Counted from the stretch's first letter, positions 27,468 to 39,507 are shown. The stretch is 64,000 nt of DNA from Phaeosaccion multiseriatum (GCA_965112735.1 OZ218961.1:186001-250000); one strand, 5' to 3'. The notes: generated from the letters alone by a model not told the origin. Program-made: numbers and translations.

Positions 27468-29939
27468 TCATACCGCCCCGTATCTGCTTCCCGTCCCAGA
27501 GGCGCTGCGGCTTATGCTCTCTCTCTCTCTCTCTCCGCCCTTCCGCCCCACCATTCTCTCTCCTATCTTCCCCGCCCCCACCGAGCCATCGCTCTCTCCC
27601 CCCCTCCCGCTCCCCCGACGGCTCAACCTTCTGCCCCCTCCCTCCCCCTGGTTGAAAGCGGCTGCAGCAGAGGCAGCGGCGGCGGTGTGCCGCTCATGAA
27701 TTGCTGAGGCGTTGGTGCTGCCGGCCCCCCGGGGGGAGAAGAAGAATTTCCCGCGCGGCACAGTAGCTGAGCTGCCCGCTCCCCCTACTTCTCCAGCTCT
27801 TCGTCCTCCTCCTCCTCCTGCTGCTCCTCCTCCTCCAGCTCCTCCTCCTGCTCCTCCTGCTCCTCCTTCGACCCCCACCGACCCGCTACCCTCTCCTGCC
27901 GCCAACACCATAGGTGCCTCGAACCCTTGGGACAGGCTCCTCCTCACCGCTGCTGGAGACTGAGCAGGCAGCAGCGTCGCGGGGAGCTTCTCATCCCCCT
28001 CTCCCTGCACGCTGTTGGCGCTCTGTATCCGGTCTCGGAGTCCCTTGGGAAGAGGCAGCGTGTCAACGTCCAAATACGCTTCGTGTAACTGCCCGCCGAA
28101 GAGAGGCTTCATGTATTTGTTGTCGAGCCACACCCACCCCGAGTGAATCAATCCTCTCGCGCGCTGCCTCTCGCGAATGATTTCTTCGAGCGTCATACCC
28201 GCTGTTGCCAAGTCGTCACTCTCATTCGAGAACAGCCCACCGCCCGGCTGTGCGCCCATCGGCGAGGGCTGGTGGTGCCCCGATTGGTGATTCAGGAGAG
28301 GCGCGGAGGGATCGTCGACATGCTGTTGAATCATTGGAGATTTGGGCTGCCCGCTCACTCCCTCGCTGCCCCACACATCCCCGCCCGCAGCGCTCGCCGT
28401 CGCAGCATGAGCCAAGCCCGGAGAGGGGGGCGGCAGGCCAATGCCGGCATTTACCAGGCCGGACAGCAAGTTACCCCCCCCCCCCCCGTCGCCTTTGCCC
28501 AAGCTGTGCATCACCGACGTAGGTGGAGCGCTGACCCCCCCCGGGACCGCCCCGACACCCGGCACCAGCTTGCCAGCCTGCCCGCTCTTGTTCACAAACG
28601 TCGGCTGCCCAGAGCTGGGCGCAGTCGCGGCTGGTAAAACGCTGGAAGCGCTGGGTGTAGTCACGGCTGGCACAGGTACAGCCGCGGCTCCGAGCCCAAG
28701 ACCCGTCACCATCCCAATTGCGGCGGGGGCGCCTAAACCCATGTTTGCCCCTGCCGCCTCCGCCGCTGCTCGGCTGCCCAGTCCCAAGCCTGAGCCTAAG
28801 CCTTCACTCTTGACGCCGTGACTTTGGGCTGTCCTCTGCGCCAGGAGTTGTGTTGTGCTGCCCTCCTTGGGCGTCGTCGGCACACTGTGAGGCGTCTCGC
28901 CTGCGGAAACCCATGTGATTTTGTGTGATTGCGGTACGGTGGGAGTGAGTTGGGTGGCTAGGTGGCTAGGTGGGTAGGTAGGCAGGTAGGTAGGTAGGTA
29001 GGTGGGCGGGTGGGTAGGTAGAAGGTAGGTGGGTAGGTGGGTAGGTACGTAGGTAGATGGGCAGATAAGCAGGTAGGTAGGTAGGTTGGTAGGTTGGTAG
29101 GTAGGTAGGTTGGTAGGTAGGCAGGTAGGTAGGTAGGTTGGTAGGTAGGTAGGTAGGTAGGTAGGCAGGTAGGTAGGCAGCTGTAGATACGTGGCTCACA
29201 GGCAGCGAGAGAGAGGCATATGGGCACAGGCAAAAGTATGTGTAGGCAAGCGTGTTGGTAGCACGCATGCAGGTGCATCGCCACCTTCTTCACCTTTTGC
29301 GGCTGCGGTGGAGGCTGCCGCTGCTGCTGCGGCTTGTTCTCGCTCGGCCTGCATGAGGGGGGGTGCGTTTGTGTGTGAGTGCTAATGTGTTGTAGTCTCT
29401 CTTGACCCATGCCTGACGGGTGGGACCCCTTAAGGAGTGTGAGTGCTAGTGCTGCAGCCTCGCCGACCCATATGAGGCATACACCACTAAACAAGGAAGC
29501 TTCCCCAGCTGGCGGGCCGGTCAAGTCTCATAAGCTAACAACCTCAAAACTAAAAAGTGAAACCGAAACTGAAACCGCAACCACGATACCTATTGTACAC
29601 CAAGGTTCGTTCCTCATGCGTACCTTGTTCTTCTCCCTCTCCTGCCTCTCGGTGACCTCTGGGGGGGTGAGATTCTTGGTGAAGAAGGGCATGACGGCTC
29701 CGAAGATGATGACAGTGAAGAGGATGACGCCGAGGGACGTGGTGGCCATGAGCCCTCCGTGCGGGTCCTTGACTTGCACCACCTTCCATTCATACATTCG
29801 TTTCATTCATTCATTCATCCATCGATTGATTCATTGATTCAACGAATTGATTGATTCAATGGATGAATTCCATGGATTGATTGAGGCATTGAGGCAGACG
29901 CGACAGGCATGCAGGCAGGCCCCATGTAGGCATATGGGT

Positions 29940-29993
<54 letters not shown>

Positions 29994-32900
29994 ACAAACA
30001 AACAACACAAGCGGCGGCAGGAGCAGCGGAGAGGAGAAAAGAGGAGGGTGAGGGTAAGTGGTGAGGTCACCAGGCAAGAGGAGGGTGAGGGTAAGTGGTG
30101 AGGTCACCAGGCAAGAGGAGGGTGAGGGTAAGGGTGAGGTCACCAGGCAAACAAGCAGCAGCACGAGGGGGAGGGACACACGGAAGGCAGGGAGCTGGAG
30201 AGTGCTGCATGCAAAGGGCTGGGACGGCAGTGGATGGGTGTGGCTGCTGCTCGTGGCGGGTGAGTCCCTCCCTCCCTCCCCTCCCTGTCTATCTCACTCC
30301 CTCACTGTGGCAATTCGCTGACTACCTCACTCCACTCCACTCACCTGTGCCCACGTGATGGCACCACGCACCAGCCCCCCGAAGAAGAGCACGTGTTGTT
30401 CATTGTGGGGCAGAGCGAACCTCTTGGGCATGAACAGCCAACCTTGAGGGGGGGGCAGGCATACGGGTAAGTAGCCTCCGGGCAAGGAAGGAAGGAAGGA
30501 AGGAAGGGGCAAACGCTCTCCTCTGCTCTGTAACCCCCTTGTTGCTCTCGACTCCCCGCACCACACCTATATGCCTATATGCCTTTTGTATGTGTATCTC
30601 TGTCTCCGTCTCTCCGTCCCTCCCTGTTGTGTCTCTCACACACACGCACACACGCACACACGCACACACGCACACACGCACACACGCACCGAAGAAGCAG
30701 ATACCGTACACTGCGATGCCTCGTGCGGCCATGAGCACCACAATCATGGCCGCGATGAAGCCCCAGCACCACTGCGCAGAGTTGAAGTCGTGCACACTCA
30801 AACCGATGGCCGTGAAGCAGTACGCCTGATGGGGAGGAGAGCGGGAGGAGGGAGGGAGGGAGGGAGGGAGGGAGGGAAAGGGGGGGGGGGGTCAAGTGGT
30901 TCTGTCTCGTTTTTAATGGGACGAGGAGTAGCGCAAAGCGAAAAAAAGGCAGGGAGGAGACGGACCAGAGCAGAGCCCATACGCCTCTAATAACCCTCTC
31001 GTATGCCGCCCCCTCGGGTCGGGTGCGTCCCTGCGGTGCTCTACATCCACGCCGCCGTTCTGTTGAGCTGGGCCTTCCGTGATATACATATCCTCGACTT
31101 TCCTTCACATGGCCCTGTTTCGACCTCGGTCTCTCATGCCGGCTACCTCGACATTGCGTCATGTCGAGCTCCTCGACATTCCTCTGTTGAACACCTTACC
31201 TCGGCCACCATTGATAGCGTTTCGGAAGTGATCTTGGATGTCGTCCTGGCCTCGGGACCGAGGGAGTGCCTGGGGGGGGGGGGGTTGCAGTGGGTGGCAG
31301 TGGATGGTAGTGGATGTCAGTGGATGGCAGTGGATGGCAGTTTTTAACAGTTGATAAACGGGGAGAAGCGGAGGGGGCAATTGGCATTGGTACGGACATG
31401 GATGTACATCATAGTCAAGAGAGGGAGGGTGCAGAGAGAGGAAGTGGGTGGCAGGGGATGGCAGTGGATGCCAATGGATGCCAGGCGATGGCAAAGGATG
31501 GCAGTGGATGGCAGTGGATACCCTAACTCACCAGGCGTAGTGCGAGAGGGTGAGGCCGGTGAAGAACACTCCGAGGATGCCCGACAATTCAAAGGCCTCA
31601 GACACCGAGAAGGAGAAGTACCCGCCCAGGATGAGTATGGCAGTCTATGGAGGAGGGAAGAAGGAAGAGGGAAGGGAGGGAGGGAGGAAGGGAGGGCGGG
31701 AGGGAGGGCGTCACAAGAGTTGTGCAGGGCGTCCATTCACTATCAACTCAAACTCACACTGATCCAGCCCCATACTGTCTTTCCTCCCCTGCCCATATAC
31801 CTCCACCCAGTGCCCACCTGACGAACAGGGCTCTCTCTGAGCGAAGGCAAAATCACGAGCAGCCTGCCGATGAAGAGAGGGGGTGGATGGCGGTGGATGG
31901 CAGTGGATGGCAGTGAATGGGGATGGATGGCAGTGAGGGCGGACATAGTTTCACTATGGATGGCAGTGGATGGCGGTGGAGAGTACACACACACACGCAT
32001 GTGGGCGTCTCGCTTCTCCACACCCCTTCTCTATTCCACCCCCTCCCCATCCCATCCCCTTACCTAGACACAAGCAGCCCAATGCCACACCCCACAACAA
32101 CGGCCATGAAGAGGACGTACAGCGCTGCCACAGCGATTGACAGCGCTCGAATGGAATGGCCCCCTCCCCCTCCCTTCCCTCCCTCGTCGTCGTCGGAGTT
32201 CTGCACAGCATGAAACAGCAAGATACTCATCGCGTCGTTCAGGACTCCCTCGCCTGGCGGATGGCAATGGATGGGGGGATGGCAGGGTGAGGGAGTGAGT
32301 GGGTGGGTGAGTGGGCGTGTGAGGAGCGAGGGAGAGAGCGAGTGGGTGGGCGTTTTTGTTAAGTGTGTTCTAATGTGGTTGAGTGAATGAGTTGAGTGAG
32401 TGAGTGAGTGAGTGAGTGAGCGGATTTCATTCGTCGTTCGTGCGTGTGAGGAGTGAGGGGAGAAAGAAGAATAAGCTCTCGCTCGTGCGAATACACGCCA
32501 CAGCCCACACACACACACCCACCCATCCCCCCTCCCCCTCTCTCCTCTCCCCAACCACCTACCGAAGAGCACAGCGGAAAGCTTGGGGAACTCTGCCTGC
32601 TTGATAAGAGAGAGCGTGGCCACTTCGTCCGCGGCGCTGAAGGTGGAGGCCACAAGCATGCTCTCGTGTACGGTGAGGCCAAGCGTTACACCGTCGTCGG
32701 ATACGAGGTTCAGCTGGGCAGGGGAGGGAGGGGAGGGGGGGATGGCAAGGGGATGGCAAGGGGATGGCAGTGGATATCAGTTGGAGGGCGATTGGCTTGT
32801 GGGCTGTGAAGTGAGTGTGTGGTAGTCGGAAGAGAAAAAGGTTGGAGAGAAACCACACCACCACCAGCGCCGCCACCTGCCCCCCCCCACCGACACACTT

Positions 32901-35351
32901 ACGCGCACACACACATACATATTGTGACCCACACAGCCACGCACCCACCCACACCCGGACCCACCCATTTACTTACCCTCCCTATACACACACGCACACA
33001 CAATTACTTATCGACCCACCCACACCCTCACACTCTCCCTCCCTCTCTTGCCCTCTCTCTTTCTCTCTCTCTACCCTGCATTGACCCACCAACCCACGCA
33101 CACACACTCTCTCTTCCACTTACCCATCTACCCCCGCCCCTCCACACACACACACACACACCCCTTCGTTCATTGTTGTTTCATTGACTTACCCACTGGC
33201 AGCCGCTGATGTTATAGGCCAGCACTGTGATGACTAGGAACTGAATGACAGTGCCCAGGAAGCCAAAGCAGAAGATGTAGTGCACGTAGCGGAAGAAGTT
33301 GCGGTGCTGCATCGGGGGGGGGGGGGGTGGCAGTGGATGGAAGAGGAAGAGGAGGAGGAGGGGAGGGGGGGGGGATAAGCTTGAACCTGATCAATTGACT
33401 AAAGTGCAGTAGATGGCAGCAGATGGTCAGAGTTGAGAGCACACCTAGAGCAAACCCCCCCAAGTTAGCGCAGCGCAGCCCCTCTAACCTTGAGGTCGAA
33501 CCCCTGGTGGAAGATGATGGGAGGCAGCACCATGTAAAAGAAGCTGTCAGCGTCGAAGTCAAAGGCCTGCCCCGCCCCTCCGTAGTTCAGCATCAGACCC
33601 ACGGCCAGCCCTGTGAGGGAGTGGGTTGGTGAGTTGGTAGTACACAGGGAGGGAGGGAGTGAGTGAGTGAGTGAGGGAGTGAGTGGGTGGATGAGAGAGC
33701 AAGTGAGTGAGTGAGTGAGGGAGGGAGGGAGGGAGTGAGTGAATGAGTGAGTGGTGGGTAAGAGAGTAAGTGAGTGAGTGAGTGAGTGAGTGAGTGAGTG
33801 AGTGAGGTGGTGGGGGGGGTTTATCAGGGTGGGGGTAAGAGGGAGGGATGGAAGAGTATTGGAGGGGAGGGAAGGGAGGGGAAGGGAGGGAAGGAGGGAG
33901 AGGACGGAGGGGGAGGGGGCAGGGAAGGGAGAGGAGGGGAGGGAAGGAGGGGAGGAGAGTGCAATAAGTCCTTCCCTCCGCCCAAAAGAGGACAGCAACG
34001 AGGGTAGCCACACCCACTAAGAAGCTCTACACACCCAACCCAACGCAACCCACGCTATGCCAACACCAGAACAGAAAGAGACGCGCCTCATAGCGGCAGA
34101 TTCAACACCACTGGGGGAATGCATAGGGTGCCATCTGCCCTGCCTTCTCCCTGGTCCTTATCCTCCTCCTCCTCCTCCTCCTCCTCCTCCTCATCCTCCT
34201 CCTCGTCCTCGTCCTCCTCCTCCTCCTCCTTCTCCTTCTCCTCCTCCTCCTCCTCCTCCTCCTCCTCCTCCTCCTCGTCTTCCTCCTCCTCTTCTAACAC
34301 TACTACGACTACTACTACGACTCCCCCCCCACCTCCGCCCTCCGCCCTCCCCCACCCCCCGTCCCTCTCCCCCCCCAACCCACATCCACTGCCATCCCCA
34401 CCCTCCTCACCGAGGAGCACTGCCGGCGCGCTCTCGTGAAAGGTGCAAGGAGTCTTGACCTGCACGGCCTCCACATCCTCCTGAGAGACCGGTGCCCAAC
34501 CCTCGAAGACGATCTTCCCGCCCTCCTGAGTGGAGTAGACGGGGTTGTGGTGGAGGCTGGTGATGCTCTCCTCTCGCTGCTGCTCCTTCTGATCCGTCTT
34601 CCACTTCTCCAACGTGTGGCCTAGTACCACATAGAGGAGGAGGATAAGCACGGCGAGAGGCACCTCGAGCTGGTGCTTGAAGTTGTCGTCCAGCGAGGTA
34701 CCGTCGTCGAAGTCAGGGCTGGCGGAGGCGGAGGAGGGGAGGGAGGCGGCGGAGGAGGAGGCCTGGGGGAGTGGCTGGGTGGAGGACGGGGGAGAGGTGT
34801 GTGCAAGGAGAACGGGGGGGGGGGAGCGGGGCAGCAGTGAGGGGTGGGTGTGGTATGGAGCTCACAACCCTTCAAGACACACCCCCGAATTCTTCGCGAG
34901 ATTTCCCGTTTCCGGAGCTGTGGGCAGCTTTCTTTGCGCAGGTATGGCTAGCTCTCTCTTCCCTGCCATCCCTTTACCCACCTGCAGCCCACCCCACCCA
35001 ATCCGGTTTTTGGCCGCTGTTCCCCCCAAACTTGGATATCGAAAATCTGCGCGCGTATCTCTCAGAAGAGTTTTCGGCAGAGGCCCGGCGAGCAGATCGC
35101 CTCCTCCCTCCACCCCTCACCCCCCGCCATCCTGTTCCTACTCTTCCTCGCAGCCCTCACCTCTCCTCGCCCCGTTCCCCCCACGCCACCTCTCTTCTCC
35201 CTCCCACAAACACAACAACCAACCACATACTCACCCCTCCCTCCACAATGGCATGCCCGGCTGGGTCTCCTACCGAGACGTCTCCTCCTCCGGACTCAGC
35301 CGCATGCGCGGACAGCATCCGCAGCCCTTCTCGAAGCGCTTCAGCGGCCAT
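27468..35351 (-). CDS. Na+/H+ exchanger, CPA1 family
   Basis: A membrane antiporter swapping Na+ (or K+) for H+. Fourteen minus-strand exons join in phase to 1,051 residues: 35351-35235, 34762-34411, 33610-33489, 33306-33193, 32713-32563, 32253-32064, 31863-31818, 31644-31532, 31269-31200, 30825-30690, 30442-30345, 29782-29624, 29348-29294 and 28900-27468. Family hallmarks are FFYMVLPPIIFHQGFDLK, VASTFSAADEVATLSLI, VLFGEGVLNDAMSILLFHA (ion-binding ND), ELSGILGVFFTGLTLSHYAW and FFGGLVRGAITWAQ. The long C-terminal tail carries GWVWLDNKYMKPLFGG, like organellar NHE tails, then Gly/Ala/Ser-rich sequence. The GLRGA motif is GLVRGA here. Alternative intron frames near 34017 are not needed. Location (plasma membrane or endomembrane) is not clear. 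Confidence 0.92.
28958..29180. repeat. (TAGG)n microsatellite in exchanger intron 13
   Basis: About 220 bp of imperfect TAGG units (plus strand), read as CCTA in the gene, between exon 13 and the long last exon. Confidence 0.9.
29933..29994. repeat. (CAGG)n microsatellite in exchanger intron 11
   Basis: Fifteen or so CAGG units preceded by CATATGGGTAGG, followed by three copies of a 37-bp unit AGGGTGAGGGTAAGTGGTG (30044-30145). Confidence 0.85.
31270..31520 (-). repeat. CCATCCACTGCC blocks filling exchanger intron 8
   Basis: GGATGGCAGTGG variants on the plus strand at 31285-31342 (about 15 bases before exon 9) and at 31453-31518 (near the exon 8 donor). Both read CCATCCACTGCC in the gene, so this 262-bp intron is bounded by the word at both ends. 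Confidence 0.8.
32741..32779 (-). repeat. CCATCCACTGCC block before exchanger exon 5
   Basis: GATGGCAAGG and GATGGCAGTGG units about 28 bases before the acceptor at 32714. Comparable blocks precede exon 4 (33329-33342), exon 6 (32257-32286) and exon 7 (31884-31925). Confidence 0.75.
33645..33815. repeat. (GTGA)n tract at the end of exchanger intron 2
   Basis: GTGAGT-type repeats on the plus strand, read as ACTCACTC in the gene, shortly before the acceptor of exon 3 at 33611. Confidence 0.9.
34158..34293. repeat. (TCC)n triplet tract in exchanger intron 2
   Basis: About 135 bp of CCT triplets with TTC and GTC variants. It would read as a Glu run in the exchanger's frame, but exon 2 ends earlier, at 34411, with a good GTGAGG donor. 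Confidence 0.9.
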
Positions 35352-35505
35352 GGCGCCCCGTCCCTTCTTTTCGAAGGTGTGAATCAGCCAAGAAAGACGA
35401 GAAGAAGCACCAACACGCTAAGCCACAGATGGCAACCCATCCAACGCCTCCTTTCTCCCTTCCCTGATACGCCCTAACGCCCTAGAGAGTGGAGTGGAGA
35501 GGGCG
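35352..35505. promoter_or_regulatory. Shared upstream region of the exchanger and YrdC genes
   Basis: Only 154 bp separate the divergent start codons, the tightest pair in the window, so the promoters must overlap or share elements. I recognise no specific motif. Confidence 0.4.
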
Positions 35506-38500
35506 ATGCAGTTAACGTGGGCCGTATGCGTGGTCGTGGCACTGCAGTGGCTCAGCTGCGCAGTGCAGGCGTTCACCGCCGTGCCGATTGCGGGCTGTCG
35601 TGCGTGCCCGCGGCAACACCAGGAGCAGGAGCAGGAGCAAGGAGACCGGGGAGGGGGGCAAGAAGAAGCTGGGGGTGGCTACTTGTGCAGATATCGGGCG
35701 CCGAGAGGACCGGCGACGCGACTGCACCTGGCGAAGAAGAACGGATACGCCCCGAAGCAGAAGGGCATTCGAGTTGAAGTGGATGACGCCGAGAGCGAGG
35801 CGTGGAAGTGAGTGAGTGAGCACGACCCCGCGGCCTTTTTTTTGCGTACATGCAGGAGCCACTGGGTCGACGCTCTGTGCGGCTCGATAGATGCCTTCTT
35901 TCCGGCCTCTCTGTTGTGCGGCTGCGCTTGTGAAGACAGAGTCAACAACGACACGCCTCGTCCATGTTTGTGTGTGTGCGTGTGTGCATGTGTGCCACAG
36001 ACTTGCTCCCATCCTGGAGGCGATCCGGAACGGGGGCGTAGGCATTATTCCAACGGAAACATGCTACGTATTCGCCACCGACCTGCACAGCAGACAAGGT
36101 GAGGACGTGGTGTGTAATTAAGTCGCATCCACGAGCGGCAGGGGGCAGCGATAGACGAGCTCCTACATCGACGAGCGGCACAGCGACGCGCGCCGGAAAG
36201 TGTGCCTGGGTGCGGAAGTGCAACCCTTGCCACCAGGTGCTGTGCCTGACGCCTGTGGCACGGTGCATCACCAACTATCGTCGCGGTACTCTCTACTCAC
36301 TCCACCGTTCCCCAGCACCCACTCCACTCTCTCCACTAGAGTCCCCCCCCCCCCCTCTCGTCTTCGCCCTGCGATGGCGACGCCCAGCAACCACCCGCTC
36401 GGCTCTGACTCTGCTGTCCTCTTCACCCCCTCCTCCCCTCCGCTCTCACCTCCTCTCTCCTCTCCTCTCCTCTCCTCTCCTCTCCTCTCCTCTCCTCTCC
36501 TCTCCTCTCCTCTACCCTACCCTACCCTACTCTACCCTACCCCACTCTCCTCTCTTCTACCTTTCCCCGCTCTTCTCCTCTTCACTCCTCTACCCTACTC
36601 TCCTCTCCTCTCTTCTCTTTCCTCTCCTCTTCCCAACCCCACTCTCCTCTCCTCTCCTTTACCCTACTCTCCTCTTCTCTCCTCTCCACTCCTTTGCTCT
36701 ACACCCATATGCCTCCATCCCCCCCTCCTCCCTCTGCCCTCCTCTGCCCTCCTCTCCCCTCCCTTCCCTTCCCAGGGGTGGACCGCATCTTCTCTCTGAA
36801 GAACATGGTTGGGCAGAAGAAGCCCCTCAGTCTGTTGTGCAAGGACATCAGCACCATAGCGCACTACACATCGGGTGAGACATAGAGCAGAGAGAGACAA
36901 GAGACAAGAGAGAGAAAGAGAAAGTGAGAGACTGAGTGAAAGAGAACGACAGCAGAGAGACAGAAGAGAGACTTAAGTAATCCTAACCATTCACTGCCAT
37001 CCCCCTCAAACACTGTCCCTTAGCCTTACCCTCCACTGCCATCCCCCCACCCCCAGGGCTGAAGAACAAGGCCACTTTCAAGACTCTGAAAGCCCTCCTC
37101 CCCGGCCCGTACACCTTCGTGCTCCTCTCCACCAGCGCTGTGCCCAAGGTGCTGCTCGAGCACAAGACGCACAAGAAGGTCCGTATTTGCGTGTGTGTGT
37201 ACGTGTGTATGTGTATGTGTGTGCTGTATGTGTGTGTATGTATGTGTGTATGTATGTGTGTGTACGTGTGCGTGTGTGTGTGCGCGCGCAATCGCGTCTG
37301 TGTGTCTGTGTCGTTTATTGGGTTTCTGACGCCACGCCCCCCCCCCCCAACCTTGCCCCCTACCCCCTGCCCCCCTCCTTCCTTCTCCTCCTCCTCCTCC
37401 TCCTCCTCCTCCTCCTCCTCCTCCTCCTCCTCCTCCCTCCCTCCCTCCGTCCCTCCCTCCTTGCCTGTTGAGCCGCCCCAGGCATGGAAGCGGAGGGAAA
37501 TTGGGGTACGTATACCCAACCACCCCGTCCTTCTCGAGCTGCTGAAGGAGCTGGATGGGTGAGTGGACAGAGAGGAGATAGGGAGGGGCGAGGAGGATTC
37601 CGAGTCGTGGTTGATAGCTGGGGCTAGCACATCCCCCGAGTAAGGATTGCAAGTTAAACTGCCCCTCCCCCTTCCCCTACTCTCACTTCTCATCCTCTCC
37701 CCCCCCCCTCGCCTCCCTGACCCCCCTGTGTCCTGACACCCCCGACATTCCCTGTCCTGACACCCCTGACATTCCCTGTCCTGACACCCCTGACTTCTCT
37801 CCCCGACCCCCCGATCCGATACAGACCGTTGCTGTGCAGTAGCGTACCGGTGGAGTGTGAGGAGGAGGAGGGCGAGTGGGGTTTGACAGGGGGGGGCGGA
37901 GAGGAAGGCGTAAGGTGAGGGAGGAGCGGAGAGGCGGAGAGAGAGAGAGAGAGAGAGAGCGGCAGAGAGGAGAAGGGAGGAGGAGAGAGAGGGAGAGGGA
38001 GAGAGAGGCGGAGAGAGAGATGAAGAGAGAGCGGCAGAGAGGAGAAGGGAGGAGGAGAGAGAGGGAGAGGGAGAGAGAGGCGGAGAGAGAGATGAAGAGA
38101 GAGCGGCAGAGAGGAGAAGGGAGGAGGAGAGAGATCAGAGAGAAGGGAGGGCGGAGAGGAGTAGAGAGAGAAGTAGAGAGAGGGGAGAGGAGTAGAGAGA
38201 GAAGTAGAGAGAGGGGAGCGTGGAGAGGAGCGGAGTAAGAGGCAGAGAGGAGCAGGAAGGGGTGGAGAGGAGTGGAAAGGCGCAGAAAGGGGTGAGTCAT
38301 TCTTTCTCGCATCTTGAATCTTGAACAGCTCCACGAACGACCAACATGCGCACGCATCATCCACTGCCTTCTCCCCCTTTCCCCGTCCACTGCCATCCCC
38401 CTCCCTTCCTGTCCACTGCCATCCCCATCCCTTCCCATCCACTGCCATCCCCCCTTCCCAGCCGCGTAATGCTCAGCAGCTCCGACGGTGGTATGGACCT

Positions 38501-38888
38501 CTATCTCGAGGGGAGGGGGGGGGATGGCAGTGGAGGGGGGAGGGAGGGGGATGGCAGTGGATGCGGAGGGGTGGACTTTGTGCTCGACGCAGGGCCCATT
38601 CACTCCGGGGGAGGAGTCACTACTGTGCTGGTGAGTGTGTGTGTACGTGTATGTGTGTGTGCGTGTGTGTACGTGTATGTGTTTTTTTGTGCCTCTCTTA
38701 CTCGTGATGGTTCCCTCCCTCCTTCCCTCTCTCCCTCCCTCCGTCCGTCTGTCCGCCCCCCTCCCTCCCCCACCTACTAACCCCCCCAGGACGCCACCGG
38801 CCCCAACATGGTGCTGCTCAGACAAGGCCTGGGGGAGGTGGATAGGGACGTTGTGCTCACGAGGGAGGAAGCCGACGCGGAAACCTGA
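35506..38888 (+). CDS. YrdC/Sua5 domain protein (threonylcarbamoyl-AMP synthase-like), probably plastid-targeted
   Basis: YrdC/Sua5 enzymes make threonylcarbamoyl-AMP for the tRNA t6A37 modification. Exons 35506-35807, 36001-36098, 36776-36874, 37057-37178, 37482-37558, 37825-37914, 38462-38630 and 38790-38888 join in phase to 351 residues. The start is MQLTWAVCVVVALQWLSCAV then QAFTAV: a signal peptide whose predicted cleavage leaves Phe at +1, then a basic stretch, as in secondary-plastid presequences. The YrdC core includes GGVGIIPTETCYVFATDL, KKPLSLLC, LPGPYTFVL, IGVRIPNHPVLLELL, PLLCSSVPVE and GVDFVLDAGPIHSGGGVTTVLD. An in-frame Gly/Asp/Ser insert in exon 7 is made of the GGATGGCAGTGG word. 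The last exon with its stop is tandemly repeated downstream. The Sua5 C-terminal domain is absent. Confidence 0.9.
36455..36700. repeat. (CTCTC)n and CTACC tract in YrdC intron 2
   Basis: Pyrimidine-only repeats (TCTCC units, then CTACCCTACC at 36513-36543) lead toward the acceptor at 36775. Confidence 0.9.
37179..37290. repeat. (TG)n-rich start of YrdC intron 4
   Basis: The intron opens GTCCGTATTTGCGTGTGTG and remains TG/TATG-rich for about 110 bp; a CTC triplet tract (37384-37434) and (CCCT)n precede the acceptor. Confidence 0.85.
37940..38290. repeat. Purine-rich tandem repeats in YrdC intron 6
   Basis: A unit of about 68 bp (GAGAGAGCGGCAGAGAGGAG plus GA-rich sequence and AGATGAA) is repeated between about 37950 and 38130, followed by shorter AGTAGAGAGAGGGGAG repeats. 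Confidence 0.85.
38360..38461 (+). repeat. CCATCCACTGCC block before YrdC exon 7
   Basis: Four or more units of CACTGCCATCCCC end at the acceptor CCTTCCCAG, in sense orientation. A single copy precedes exon 4 (37032-37050). Confidence 0.8.
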
Positions 38889-39180
38889 CTTTTATATCAT
38901 TGACTTACTGGCCTTTTATTGACTTCCACCGGCCCCAACATGGTGCTGCTCAGACAAGGCCTGGGGGAGGTGGATAGGGACGTTGTGCTCACGAGGGAGG
39001 AAGCCGACGCGGAAACCTGACTTTTATATCATTGACTTACTGGCCTTTTATTGACTTCCACCGGCCCCAACATGGTGCTGCTCAGACAAGGCCTGGGGGA
39101 GGTGGATAGGGACGTTGTGCTCACGAGGGAGGAAGCCGACGCGGAACCCTGCCTTCCTTTTTTTTTTTTTGACTTATTGG
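38794..39180. repeat. 132-bp tandem triplication of the YrdC terminal exon
   Basis: Units start at 38794, 38926 and 39058 with CCACCGGCCCCAACATGG. The first two are essentially identical and hold the last 31 codons, the stop and about 37 bp of flank; the third diverges after GACGCGGAA into a T run. The identity suggests a recent event. Confidence 0.95.
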
Positions 39181-39507
39181 GCTGAGCGGTCCCTGACACG
39201 ATATCCTGACACCTGATGATTGTCTCGCTTGGGGTCCCTGCCAGAGAGGGTGAGTCTTCAAGAGGGGTCTGACTGAGAGGCCAAGAGAAGGAGGGGGTCG
39301 GGAGGGAGGGAGGGAGGGAGGGAGGGAGGGAAGGAAGCAGTGGGCTTTGGCATTGGGCATTGGGTCAATACGCTGCCATAGTGCCTCACTTGGAGCAGGG
39401 CAGTCACTGGCATAGTGCCTCACTTGGAGCACAGCAGTCACTCACGCATGCGTGTTGAAGCAAAACGAGAACATTATTTTTATTTTTATTTTTTAAAGAG
39501 CAAGTAG
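39181..39507. other. Short convergent intergenic stretch with a tandem repeat
   Basis: Lies between the 3' ends of the YrdC and G-patch genes. It contains a (GGGA)n run (39301-39330) and two copies of a unit of about 34 bp with ATAGTGCCTCACTTGGAGCA, starting near 39377 and 39412. Confidence 0.7.

Noticed and set aside
26427-27707. Long plus-strand open frame of 426 codons
   Set aside because: Pro/Ser/Leu-rich low complexity, no recognisable domain, crosses a CA repeat and overlaps the well-supported last exon of the exchanger.
33559-34017. Extra exchanger exon encoding VATLVAVLFWAEG
   Set aside because: The hydrophobic stretch looks membrane-like, but joining exon 2 (ends 34411) directly to the exon at 33610 keeps phase and matches the family (VLLG then LAVGLMLNYGG), and no usable donor follows the stretch.
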